This document shows positions 42,126 through 49,532 of a stretch of 64,000 nt of DNA, piece by piece (position 1 is the first letter of the stretch; each line of letters starts with the position of its first letter). Location of the stretch: assembly GCF_030150155.1 (NCBI RefSeq), contig NZ_JASLGR010000044.1, positions 1-64,000 of the forward strand. Direction: 5' to 3'. The notes beneath the pieces were generated by a model, which was given only the letters and a program-made list of their open reading frames with translations, made no database searches and had not been told where the DNA came from. Made by a program: the position numbers and the translations under genes. This DNA comes from Nocardioides sp. Lineage in GTDB: Bacteria > Actinomycetota > Actinomycetes > Propionibacteriales > Nocardioidaceae.

Positions 42126-43722
42126 CGAGCAGAACGATGGAGTTCATCCCGCCGACGACGCCGTGGACCTTGCTGTTCCAGGCGTTGTACTCGGCCACCG
42201 CACCCCAGTTGAGGTAGGAGACCTGCTCGTTGCTGAGCTGCTGGATCTGGTCCATGATCTTCTTCTGCTCAGCCGGGTCCGCGGCCGCCTTGAACTGCTC
42301 GAGGAGCTTGTCCATCTCCGGGCTCGTGGCCATGCCGAGGTTGGCCGGGCTCTTGGAGTCGGTGGTGGAGTACATCTTCGAGAACGGGTCGCCCTCGCGG
42401 AAGCTCAGACCCCAGCCGGAGAAGTCGTAGTCGTGGTTGACCGCGACCTTGGCGATGGTGTCGGCCACCGTACGGTCCAGGCTGAGCTCGACCTTGAAGC
42501 CGACGGCCTCCAGGTTCGCCTTGACCACGAGCGCGATCGCCCGCGAGACGGGGTCGGACTGGTCGCTGTAGGTGATCTTGCCGTCGTACCCGTCGGCCTT
42601 GGCCTCGTCGAGGAGCTTCTTGGCGGCGGTCGGGTCGTAGGCCAGACCCTCGGTCGCGCCGTGCCACTGCGAGTACGACGGGAAGATGGTCGATCCAGCC
42701 AGACCGTGCCCCTCGGTGGAGCGCTCGCGGATCAGGTCGGTGTTGATCGCCAGCGCCATCGCCTTGCGGACCCGGACGTCGTGACCGGGGTGGCCGTCCT
42801 CGGCGTTGATCACCGCGACGTTGCTGGCCGCGACCAGGTTCATGTACCCGCTGGTCTTGGCGTCGAGCAGCTTGTCGACCTTGTCGGGGTCACGCATGAA
42901 CGCGATGTCGACGGCGCCGCTGGTGAGCGAGTCGGCCGAGGTCTGCTGGTCGGAGAGGAAGACCGAGCGGACCGAGGCCAGGTGCGGCTTGCCGTCCCAG
43001 TACGTCGGGTTGGCGTTGAGGATCATCTCCTCCTGCGGCTTCCACGACCCGAACGTGAACGGACCCGCGCCGACCGGCTTGAACGTACTGCCGGCGTCGG
43101 AGGCCTTGCCCACGATCATGCCCGGGCCGGTGCTGAGGATGCTCGGGAAGAGCACCCACGGGCCGTTGAGCTTGTAGACCACGGTGGAGTCGTCAGGGGT
43201 GGAGATCGAGGCGACGTTGGCCGCCCACAGTGCCTTCTCCGGGCCGGAGTTGGTGACGTAGCGCTCCTGGCTCCACTTCACCGCGGCGGCGTCGAGGGTG
43301 CTGCCGTCGCTGAACTTCACGCCCTTGCGCAGCTTCAGGGTCCACTCGGAGTGGTCGCCGTTGGGGGTGAGGGACTCGGCCATCTCGGGGACGAAGCCCT
43401 TGGTGGCGGCGTCGTAGCGCATCAGGGTGTCGTAGACCGCGGCCATCTCGGTGCCACCGGTGGAGCCGGCGGCGATCGTCTTGGTCGGGTCGAGCGAGGC
43501 GGGCTCGGAGAACCCGGAGAAGGTGATGGTGCCACCGTCGACGGCGGTGCCGCCGGCGTCGGTGCCGATCATCCCCTCCACATAGGAGCGGGCCCCGGTG
43601 CTGGACGTGGAGGCCTTCGCCCCCGCGCCGCTGTCACTGGAGGACCCACAACCTGCGGCCAGCGACATGGTCGCCATCACTGCCATCACGGCCACGGAGG
43701 CGCGCACGTTACGTCGTTTCAT
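42106..43722 (-). CDS. ABC transporter substrate-binding lipoprotein, family 5
   Basis: A 538-residue extracytoplasmic binding protein. A signal peptide ends in the lipobox LAAGC with Cys25 as lipidation site, then a Ser/Gly-rich linker. Family blocks include GFSEPASLDPTKTIAAGS, WTLKLRKGVKFSDGSTLDAAAVKWS and KAMALAINTDLI. It is the only binding protein in the window, so it very probably feeds the permease/ATPase set at 33225-37347, though the ALDH-BVMO operon lies between. ATG 43722 gives a proper signal peptide; site B is 45 bp upstream. Confidence 0.92.
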   Translation of the reverse strand: MKRRNVRASVAVMAVMATMSLAAGCGSSSDSGAGAKASTSSTGARSYVEGMIGTDAGGTAVDGGTITFSGFSEPASLDPTKTIAAGSTGGTEMAAVYDTLMRYDAATKGFVPEMAESLTPNGDHSEWTLKLRKGVKFSDGSTLDAAAVKWSQERYVTNSGPEKALWAANVASISTPDDSTVVYKLNGPWVLFPSILSTGPGMIVGKASDAGSTFKPVGAGPFTFGSWKPQEEMILNANPTYWDGKPHLASVRSVFLSDQQTSADSLTSGAVDIAFMRDPDKVDKLLDAKTSGYMNLVAASNVAVINAEDGHPGHDVRVRKAMALAINTDLIRERSTEGHGLAGSTIFPSYSQWHGATEGLAYDPTAAKKLLDEAKADGYDGKITYSDQSDPVSRAIALVVKANLEAVGFKVELSLDRTVADTIAKVAVNHDYDFSGWGLSFREGDPFSKMYSTTDSKSPANLGMATSPEMDKLLEQFKAAADPAEQKKIMDQIQQLSNEQVSYLNWGAVAEYNAWNSKVHGVVGGMNSIVLLGKAWKG

Positions 43723-43767
43723 CCCTACTCCTCGGGTAGTACCGGGCAGACCCGGAGAACTTCCCGA

Positions 43768-43788
43768 AACATATCTAATCGGAATAGT
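43768..43788. promoter_or_regulatory. Shared operator, site B
   Basis: AACATATC-TAATC-GGAATAGT has a perfect right arm and a poor left arm against the 8-5-8 consensus (12 of 16). It lies 45 bp upstream of the binding-protein start. Confidence 0.6.
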
Positions 43789-43816
43789 CCTGTCGAGCAT
43801 ATGACGATTGCAACTG

Positions 43817-45562
43817 TCAGTGAGTGGGACCTGACGCCATCGGATCGGGCTGACCACCGCGCACCAGACGCCCGGGCAGCTCCCCGGTCGCCTGCCCGTC
43901 GACGTACGTCACGACCCCGCTCACCACCGTGAAGCGGTAGCCGTCGGCCCGTTGCAGCAGCCGTCGACCGCCGGCCGGCAGGTCGTGGTGCATCTCGGGC
44001 TTGTGCAGCCGCAGCCCGTCGAGGTCGATCACGTTAAGGTCGCCCTTGTACCCCGGCTTGAGCAGACCGCGGTCGAAGAGACCGACCGCCTCGGCCGTGG
44101 CCCGCGACTGGCGCGACACGATGAACTCCAGGCCGATCCGGCCCTCGGCACGGTCCCGCACCCAGTGCTGGAGCAGCGTGGTCGGGAACGAGCCGTCGCA
44201 GATCGTGCCGACATGCGCGCCACCGTCGGAGAGGCCGGGGATGGTGTACTCGTGCACCAGCATCTCCCGGGCACCGTCGAGGCGTCCGTTGACGTAGTTG
44301 GAGAACGGGATGTACAGCATCCCGCGCCCACCGTCGGCGATCAGCAGGTCGTAGACGAACTCCTCCGGCGTCACCCCGGCACGCGCTGCCCGCCGCTCGA
44401 TGGTCTGCTCCGGGTCGGGCTCGTAGTCCGGCGGGTCGCCGAGCTCGAACATCCGGACGAAGTCGTCGAGCATGTTCCCGCCGATGATGTTCGGCGGCTT
44501 GACCACACCCAGCTCCAGGATCCGGCGACGCCGCTCGGGGTCGCGCATCGCCTCGGCCTGCTCGGCCAGCGGCAGGTCGGCGATCTCCAGCCACGCCGGG
44601 TTCCCGGCGAACGGGTTGAGGGTGCAGTCCAGGCCGAGCAGGATCCCGATCCCCCGCGCCGCTACCTGGGCCCGCATCCGCAGCCCCTCGGCGTTGGCCC
44701 GGTCCAGGAACGCCAGCGCCTTGCGGAACCGGTCGGGGGCCGACGGGCTCTGCCCCAGCGAGAACGACATCGGCCGCCCGGCCGCGCGCGCCATCGTGGC
44801 GATCAGCTCGAAGTCGGTGTCGATCGTGTCGTCGTCCCAATCGGTGACCAGCTGGAGCACCCCGGCTCCGGTCTCACCGATCGCCCGGGAGATCTCGGCG
44901 AGCTCAGCGATCCCGGCGGCGTACGACGGCGTCAGATCGCCCGCCCTGGTCTTGTGGTTCAGCGTGCGCGAGGTGGAGAACCCCAGCGCACCGGCCCGCA
45001 CCGCCTCGGCGGCGAGCTTCGCCATCAGGGCGACCTCCTCGTCGGTGGCCTGGGCGTGGGCCGCCGCCCGCTCCCCCATCGCCCGCACCCGCAGCGCCGC
45101 GTGCGGCACCTGGGCGGCGAAGTCGAGGTCGTGGGCACGCCGCTCGAGGGCGTCGAGGTACTCCGGGAAGCTCTGCCAGTCCCAGGCCAGCCCCTCGGTG
45201 AGCGCGACACCGGGGATGTCCTCGACACCCTCCATCAGCGCGACCAGACGCTCGTGGTCACGCGGCACCGCCGGGGCGAAGCCGACCCCGCAGTTGCCCA
45301 TCACCACGGTGGTGATGCCGTGCCACGAGGACGGCTGCAGGTACGAGTCCCAGGTCGCCTGCCCGTCGTAGTGCGTGTGCACATCGACGAAGCCGGGGGC
45401 GACGACGGCGCCGTCGGCCTCGATCTCACGGTGCCCGCGGCCGGTGACCCGGCCCACCTCGGTGACGACACCGTCGGTGATCGCCACGTCGGCGCTACGG
45501 CGGTCCTCGCCGGTGCCGTCGACCAGGACTCCTCCGCGGACGACAAGGTCATGCTCAGCCAT
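43817..45562 (-). CDS. Amidohydrolase, N-acyl-D-amino-acid deacylase family
   Basis: A 581-residue metal-dependent hydrolase with the beta-sandwich plus TIM-barrel layout. The metal motif is VDVHTHYDGQ (His62, His64), and Cys91 in MGNCGVGFAP matches the bridging Cys of D-aminoacylases. Later blocks are GALGFSTSRTLNHKT and GLSDGGAHVGTICD. Substrates in such clusters need not be amino acids; hydrolysis of an amide or lactam conjugate is possible. Overlaps the DUF35 gene by eight bases, last gene of the nine-gene operon. Confidence 0.87.
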   Translation of the reverse strand: MAEHDLVVRGGVLVDGTGEDRRSADVAITDGVVTEVGRVTGRGHREIEADGAVVAPGFVDVHTHYDGQATWDSYLQPSSWHGITTVVMGNCGVGFAPAVPRDHERLVALMEGVEDIPGVALTEGLAWDWQSFPEYLDALERRAHDLDFAAQVPHAALRVRAMGERAAAHAQATDEEVALMAKLAAEAVRAGALGFSTSRTLNHKTRAGDLTPSYAAGIAELAEISRAIGETGAGVLQLVTDWDDDTIDTDFELIATMARAAGRPMSFSLGQSPSAPDRFRKALAFLDRANAEGLRMRAQVAARGIGILLGLDCTLNPFAGNPAWLEIADLPLAEQAEAMRDPERRRRILELGVVKPPNIIGGNMLDDFVRMFELGDPPDYEPDPEQTIERRAARAGVTPEEFVYDLLIADGGRGMLYIPFSNYVNGRLDGAREMLVHEYTIPGLSDGGAHVGTICDGSFPTTLLQHWVRDRAEGRIGLEFIVSRQSRATAEAVGLFDRGLLKPGYKGDLNVIDLDGLRLHKPEMHHDLPAGGRRLLQRADGYRFTVVSGVVTYVDGQATGELPGRLVRGGQPDPMASGPTH

Positions 45563-46016
45563 CAGACTTCTCCACTCGGTAGCGCAACAGGGTGATCTCG
45601 GACTCGGGGACGTCGCAGAAGACAGGCACCACCCGGGCACCCACCCGCAGGTCGGCGACGTCAGTGTCGACCAGCTCGGTGCTGAACCGCGGGCCCTCGT
45701 CCCACTCGACGACGGCCAGCAGCTGCGGCACGGCGTCGGCCCACGGCGGCGCTGTCGGACGCTCGGCGACGGTGAAGGTGTAGAGCGTCCCGGCGCCGCT
45801 GATCTCGCGCCACTCCAGGTCGTCGGCGAGGGTGCCCGGCGCCAGGGTGCGGGGGTAGAAGACCCACTGCGAGGCCGAGGGCGAGAACTGGATCAGGATC
45901 CGATGCTCGGCCAGCGCGTCCCAGAACGGCCGCGAGACCGGGGTCGGCTCGGGCAGCGGCTTGGGCTCGATCGGCGCCGTGGTGCCGTCGTTGCTCGGCG
46001 TACCCATCGCACTCAC
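45555..46016 (-). CDS. DUF35 OB-fold protein lacking the zinc ribbon cysteines
   Basis: A 153-residue protein. The OB-fold half is recognisable (WREISGAGTLYTFTVAERP, VVEWDEGPRFSTELV, GARVVPVF). The N-terminal half corresponds to the rubredoxin-like zinc ribbon (FWDALAEHRILIQFS and YPRTLAPG), but the four expected Cys are absent. Partner proteins of this type bind Ltp/thiolase-like enzymes, as ChsH2 DUF35 does for Ltp2. The thiolase-like gene is immediately upstream with a GTGA overlap at start GTG 46016; ATG 46007 is the alternative. Confidence 0.82.
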   Translation of the reverse strand: MSAMGTPSNDGTTAPIEPKPLPEPTPVSRPFWDALAEHRILIQFSPSASQWVFYPRTLAPGTLADDLEWREISGAGTLYTFTVAERPTAPPWADAVPQLLAVVEWDEGPRFSTELVDTDVADLRVGARVVPVFCDVPESEITLLRYRVEKSDG

Positions 46017-47212
46017 TCCCCTGCCAGGAGCAGGGCGACCTGCTCGCTCATGATGCCGCCGTTGCCGGTGACGAAGGCCGTGTCGCACGCGGCCACCTGG
46101 GCCTGGCCGGCCCTGCCCATCACCTGCCGGGCGGCGTCGACGACATGGTGCATCCCGCCGGCCATCCCGGCCTGACCGAAGGAGAGCTGCCCACCGGCGG
46201 TGTTGACCGGGAAGTCGCCGCGGAAGGTGAGGTCGTGCTCGTGCAGCCAGCTCATCACCTCGCCCTTGGGACAGAAGCCGGCGTCCTCCAGGGTCATCGC
46301 GACGGTGACCGTGTAGCAGTCGTAGATCGAGGCCATGTCGACGTCTGCGCGGGTCAGCCCCGCCATCGAGAACGCGGTCTCGGCCGCCCGCGCGATCGGC
46401 GTGCGGACCAGGTCGTCGGCATACGTCGGGGTCTTGAACGCGACGTGCTCGCCGAACCCCTTCACCCACACAGGCCGATGCCGGGTACGCCGAGCCAGCT
46501 CGGGCCCCACGATCAGCACGCCCGCACCGCCCTGGACCCGCATCACCACCTCCAGCATGTGCAACGGGTCGGCGATCATCGGGCTGTCCAGGACGTCGGC
46601 GACCGTGATCGGCTTGCCGTGGAAGACGGCGCCGGGGTGGGCGCACGCGTTGGTGCGCTGGTCCACGGCGATCTTGGCCGTCGCGGTCGGGTCGTAGCCG
46701 AACTCGGCGGCGTAGCGCTGCGCGATCTGGGCGTAGGGGCCGTTCTGTCCGACGTTGCCGTACGGGATCTCGAACTCGGCCTGCGGCGAGCCGAAGGTGT
46801 TGCTCGAGGCACCGAACCAGCCCGGATCGGGCTGGGGGCGCCGGGTCGAGCGCGGCACCATCAGCGAGCCGGGCACCACGCAGAGCACCGCCTCGCAGAT
46901 GCCGAGCTCGATCGCGGCGGCGGCGCGCCAGATCATCCCGGCAGCGGTGGCGCCGCCGAGGTCGACGCGCTCCCCGAAGTCGAGCGGCAGACCGAGGTAC
47001 TCCGACAGGGTCGCCGGGGCGAACATCGCCGACTCCCCGATCCCGTGGGTGACCAGGCCGGTGACGGTCGAGGCGGGCAGCCCGGCGTCGTCCAGGGCCA
47101 TCTTCGCCAGTAGCGCGTACTGGTCCAGGGTGAACAGCTCGGGCCGGGTCTGGCGACGCTCGGCCGGCAGCTCGGCGATCCCGACGATCGCGGCCTCGCC
47201 GCGCAGCCCCAT
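46013..47212 (-). CDS. Thiolase-fold lipid-transfer-type protein, Ltp2-like retro-aldolase candidate
   Basis: A 399-residue thiolase-fold protein of the SCP-x/Ltp subgroup. The nucleophile region reads DLGGATAAGM, so Thr89 occupies the usual Cys position by eye. The late His motif is replaced by NTAGGQLSFGQAGMAGG. Tyr297 and Tyr300 in SIYDCYTVT lie where Ltp2 aldolases have a catalytic Tyr. Lack of the Cys argues against thiolysis and for C-C bond retro-aldol cleavage with the DUF35 partner, as in steroid side-chain removal. Activity is inferred. Confidence 0.83.
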   Translation of the reverse strand: MGLRGEAAIVGIAELPAERRQTRPELFTLDQYALLAKMALDDAGLPASTVTGLVTHGIGESAMFAPATLSEYLGLPLDFGERVDLGGATAAGMIWRAAAAIELGICEAVLCVVPGSLMVPRSTRRPQPDPGWFGASSNTFGSPQAEFEIPYGNVGQNGPYAQIAQRYAAEFGYDPTATAKIAVDQRTNACAHPGAVFHGKPITVADVLDSPMIADPLHMLEVVMRVQGGAGVLIVGPELARRTRHRPVWVKGFGEHVAFKTPTYADDLVRTPIARAAETAFSMAGLTRADVDMASIYDCYTVTVAMTLEDAGFCPKGEVMSWLHEHDLTFRGDFPVNTAGGQLSFGQAGMAGGMHHVVDAARQVMGRAGQAQVAACDTAFVTGNGGIMSEQVALLLAGE

Positions 47213-47661
47213 CAGAGCGCTCCGGCCGGGCCACGGCGCGGCAGCACCACCACGGCGGTGCCCGGCATCAGCACGTCCCCACCGCGGGTGGCGGCCAGGT
47301 CCAGCTCGACGCGGGTCTCGGCCGGGTCGGTGGCGTCGATCGCGGTGACGGTGCCGGAGAAGGTCAGCTCCTGACCGGGGAAGGCCACCGCGCGGTTCTG
47401 CGCGGAGAAGGTGACCAGCCGGCCACCGGGGCCGATCCAGTCGGTGACGGCCCGGGCCAGCAGCGCGGCCTGGAGCGGCCCTTGGACCAGCACGTCGTCG
47501 TAACCCTCCTTCTCCCGTGCCCAGGTCTTGTCGTAGTGGATCCGGTGGGCGTTGTACGTCGCCGCGCTGAACAGGAACATCTGGGTCTCGTCCACGCTCA
47601 CCCGCAGCGGGGTGACGACGTCGCCGACCTGCACGTCCTCGAGGTGCACCTGGCCGCTCAT
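47212..47661 (-). CDS. MaoC-like acyl-CoA hydratase
   Basis: A 149-residue hotdog protein. The hydratase motif is SAATYNAHRIHYDKTWA with catalytic His and nearby polar residues, and the central helix region is DVLVQGPLQAALLARAVTDW. It hydrates an enoyl-CoA. It overlaps the next MaoC-fold gene upstream by four bases, and the two probably form a heteromer, as ChsH1-ChsH2 do. Its stop shares one base with the Ltp-type gene start. Confidence 0.86.
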   Translation of the reverse strand: MSGQVHLEDVQVGDVVTPLRVSVDETQMFLFSAATYNAHRIHYDKTWAREKEGYDDVLVQGPLQAALLARAVTDWIGPGGRLVTFSAQNRAVAFPGQELTFSGTVTAIDATDPAETRVELDLAATRGGDVLMPGTAVVVLPRRGPAGAL

Positions 47662-48182
47662 GGGCGCGCGATCATCGACGTCGAGGCGGTCGCGACGAGC
47701 TCGTCGCGCTGATTGGTGTACGTCGTGCGCCAGGTGACGAGCACGAACGGACCCGAGCGGCCCTGCTTGTCGACGATCGACTCGATCGTGCGGACCATCG
47801 TGATCGTGTCACCGTGGTAGCACGGCGCCAGGAACGTGGTGGACTCCCCGCCGGCCATCCGGCGCGGGGCGTCGGGGAAGGCGAGGTTGCCCGAGGCCGC
47901 ACCCGAGGACCCATCGGCCCGCAGGTCGCCCATCGGGGTGACCCCGAGGATCGCGTACTGCACGTAGAGGGGCGGTGCGACCACATCGTCGTACCCGGCG
48001 GCGCGGGCGGCGTCGGTGTCGAACCAGAGCGGGTTGAGGTCGCCGACGGCTGCGGCCCAGCGCTGCCAGTCGCGGCGGTAGACGTCACCGGTCGCCGTCG
48101 CGGCGACGGTGCCGACCCGGGCGGCGACCTCGGGCGGGATCAGTGAGGGGGCCGCAGTCGTCGCACTGCTGGTGAGATTCAT
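47658..48182 (-). CDS. MaoC/FAS1-dehydratase-like hotdog protein, likely partner subunit
   Basis: A 174-residue hotdog protein. The signature GDLNPLW replaces the usual GDxNPxH, so Trp stands in the catalytic His position. Flanking blocks VYRRDWQRWAAAVGD and DDVVAPPLYVQYAI fit the N-terminal-hydrolase-like MaoC subgroup. Together with the following intact MaoC it looks like the non-catalytic half of a heteromeric enoyl-CoA hydratase. The family is clear, the subunit role inferred. Confidence 0.82.
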   Translation of the reverse strand: MNLTSSATTAAPSLIPPEVAARVGTVAATATGDVYRRDWQRWAAAVGDLNPLWFDTDAARAAGYDDVVAPPLYVQYAILGVTPMGDLRADGSSGAASGNLAFPDAPRRMAGGESTTFLAPCYHGDTITMVRTIESIVDKQGRSGPFVLVTWRTTYTNQRDELVATASTSMIARP

Positions 48183-48200
48183 GGCACTCCTGGTTCAGGG

Positions 48201-49532
48201 TCAGGCGATCTGGTGGTCGGTGACCAGGCCGCGGGCAACCAGGTCGTCGTAGGTGGCCTCGTCGTAGCCGAGCACCTCGCGGTAGACGTAGGCGTTGTCC
48301 TGGCCGAAGCCGGGCACCGGACGCCCGAAGGCCAGCTCGAAGTCGTCGCTGCGCCAGGGCTGGCCCGGGTAGAGATGCGTGCCGATCGCGGGGTGGTGGC
48401 GCTCGCGGAACCAGCCGCGCTCGACCAGGTGCGGGTCGGTGAGCAGTCGCGGCTCCGACATCACCTCACCGGCCGGCACGCCGGCCCCCTGGAGCAGGTC
48501 GACGGCGTCGGCCGGCTCCCGGTCGGCACACCAGGCGGTGAGTGCCTCCCGGATCCCTGCCGCGTTCGTACGCCGCTGCCCGGCGCCGGCCCCGAGGGCG
48601 GGGTCGAGGGCGTCACCGAGCACGGTACACAGGCCGCGCCAGTCACGGTCGTCGCGGATCGAGACGGCTACCCAGCGGTCCTGGCCCGCGGCCGGGACGA
48701 CGCTCTGGACGACATGCGGGTCGGCGTTGCCGAGCACCTCGGGGTCACGGTCGTTGACCTGGCGGTCGAGCACGTACTCGCCGATCTCGGCGATCACGTT
48801 CTCCGCCTGGGCGAACTCGATCAGGCCGCCGCGACCGGTGCTCTCGCGGTCCCACAGCGCTGCCATCACGGCGAAGGCCAGCCCGGCCGGTGCCGCCTCG
48901 TCCATGTGGTAGTTCTCCCCCGCAGAGTCGGGCTCCTCGCCCTCGTAGCCGTCCATCGCGGCGATCCCGACCAGGGAGTTGAAGTTCGGCCCGTAGCCCA
49001 GGTAGTCCGAGATCGGTCCGGTGGTGCCCAGCGGGGGCATCCGGGCCACGATCAGGCGCGGGTTGACCTCCAGCAGCGTGTCGGGGTGCAGGTCGAGCTT
49101 CTCCAGCACGCCGTTGGAGTTGTTCTCCACCAGCACGTCGCTGACCGCGACCAGGTCGAGCAGCGCCTGGTGGCCCTCGGGTGTGTCCAGGTTCATGCAG
49201 GCCGAGAGCTTGTTGCGGGCGTGCCAGTTGAACACCGCGGAGCGGTCGTAGGGCCGCTCGCCCGGGTCCTTCTCGGGGTAAGTGCCGCCGTGGTAACCGG
49301 TGGCCGCGATCGACTCCTTGGTCACCTTCGCCGAGACCTGGCGACTGAGCCGGTCGTTGCCCTCGACCCGGATCACCTCGGCGCCGAGGTCGCCGAGCAG
49401 GGCGGTCGAGCCGGGGCCGGACCAGACCACGGTGAGGTCGATGACCCGGATGCCGTCCAGGGGCAGGTCGCCGGTCGCGGTGGTGCTGGCGGTGCTGGCA
49501 CTGCTGCCGCCGGTGGTGAGGTCGGGGTTCAT
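48201..49532 (-). CDS. CaiB/BaiF-type CoA transferase
   Basis: A 443-residue class III CoA transferase. It has IRVIDLTVVWSGPGSTALLGDLGAEVIRVE, WHARNKLSACMNLDTPEG, and the expected catalytic Asp211 in NYHMDEAAPAGLAFA. It moves CoA between acids and so activates a pathway acid without ATP. The N-terminus (MNPDLTTGGSSASTASTTATG) is unusually Ser/Thr-rich, and it lies directly against repeat array IV. It overlaps the second CaiB gene by four bases. Confidence 0.87.
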   Translation of the reverse strand: MNPDLTTGGSSASTASTTATGDLPLDGIRVIDLTVVWSGPGSTALLGDLGAEVIRVEGNDRLSRQVSAKVTKESIAATGYHGGTYPEKDPGERPYDRSAVFNWHARNKLSACMNLDTPEGHQALLDLVAVSDVLVENNSNGVLEKLDLHPDTLLEVNPRLIVARMPPLGTTGPISDYLGYGPNFNSLVGIAAMDGYEGEEPDSAGENYHMDEAAPAGLAFAVMAALWDRESTGRGGLIEFAQAENVIAEIGEYVLDRQVNDRDPEVLGNADPHVVQSVVPAAGQDRWVAVSIRDDRDWRGLCTVLGDALDPALGAGAGQRRTNAAGIREALTAWCADREPADAVDLLQGAGVPAGEVMSEPRLLTDPHLVERGWFRERHHPAIGTHLYPGQPWRSDDFELAFGRPVPGFGQDNAYVYREVLGYDEATYDDLVARGLVTDHQIA

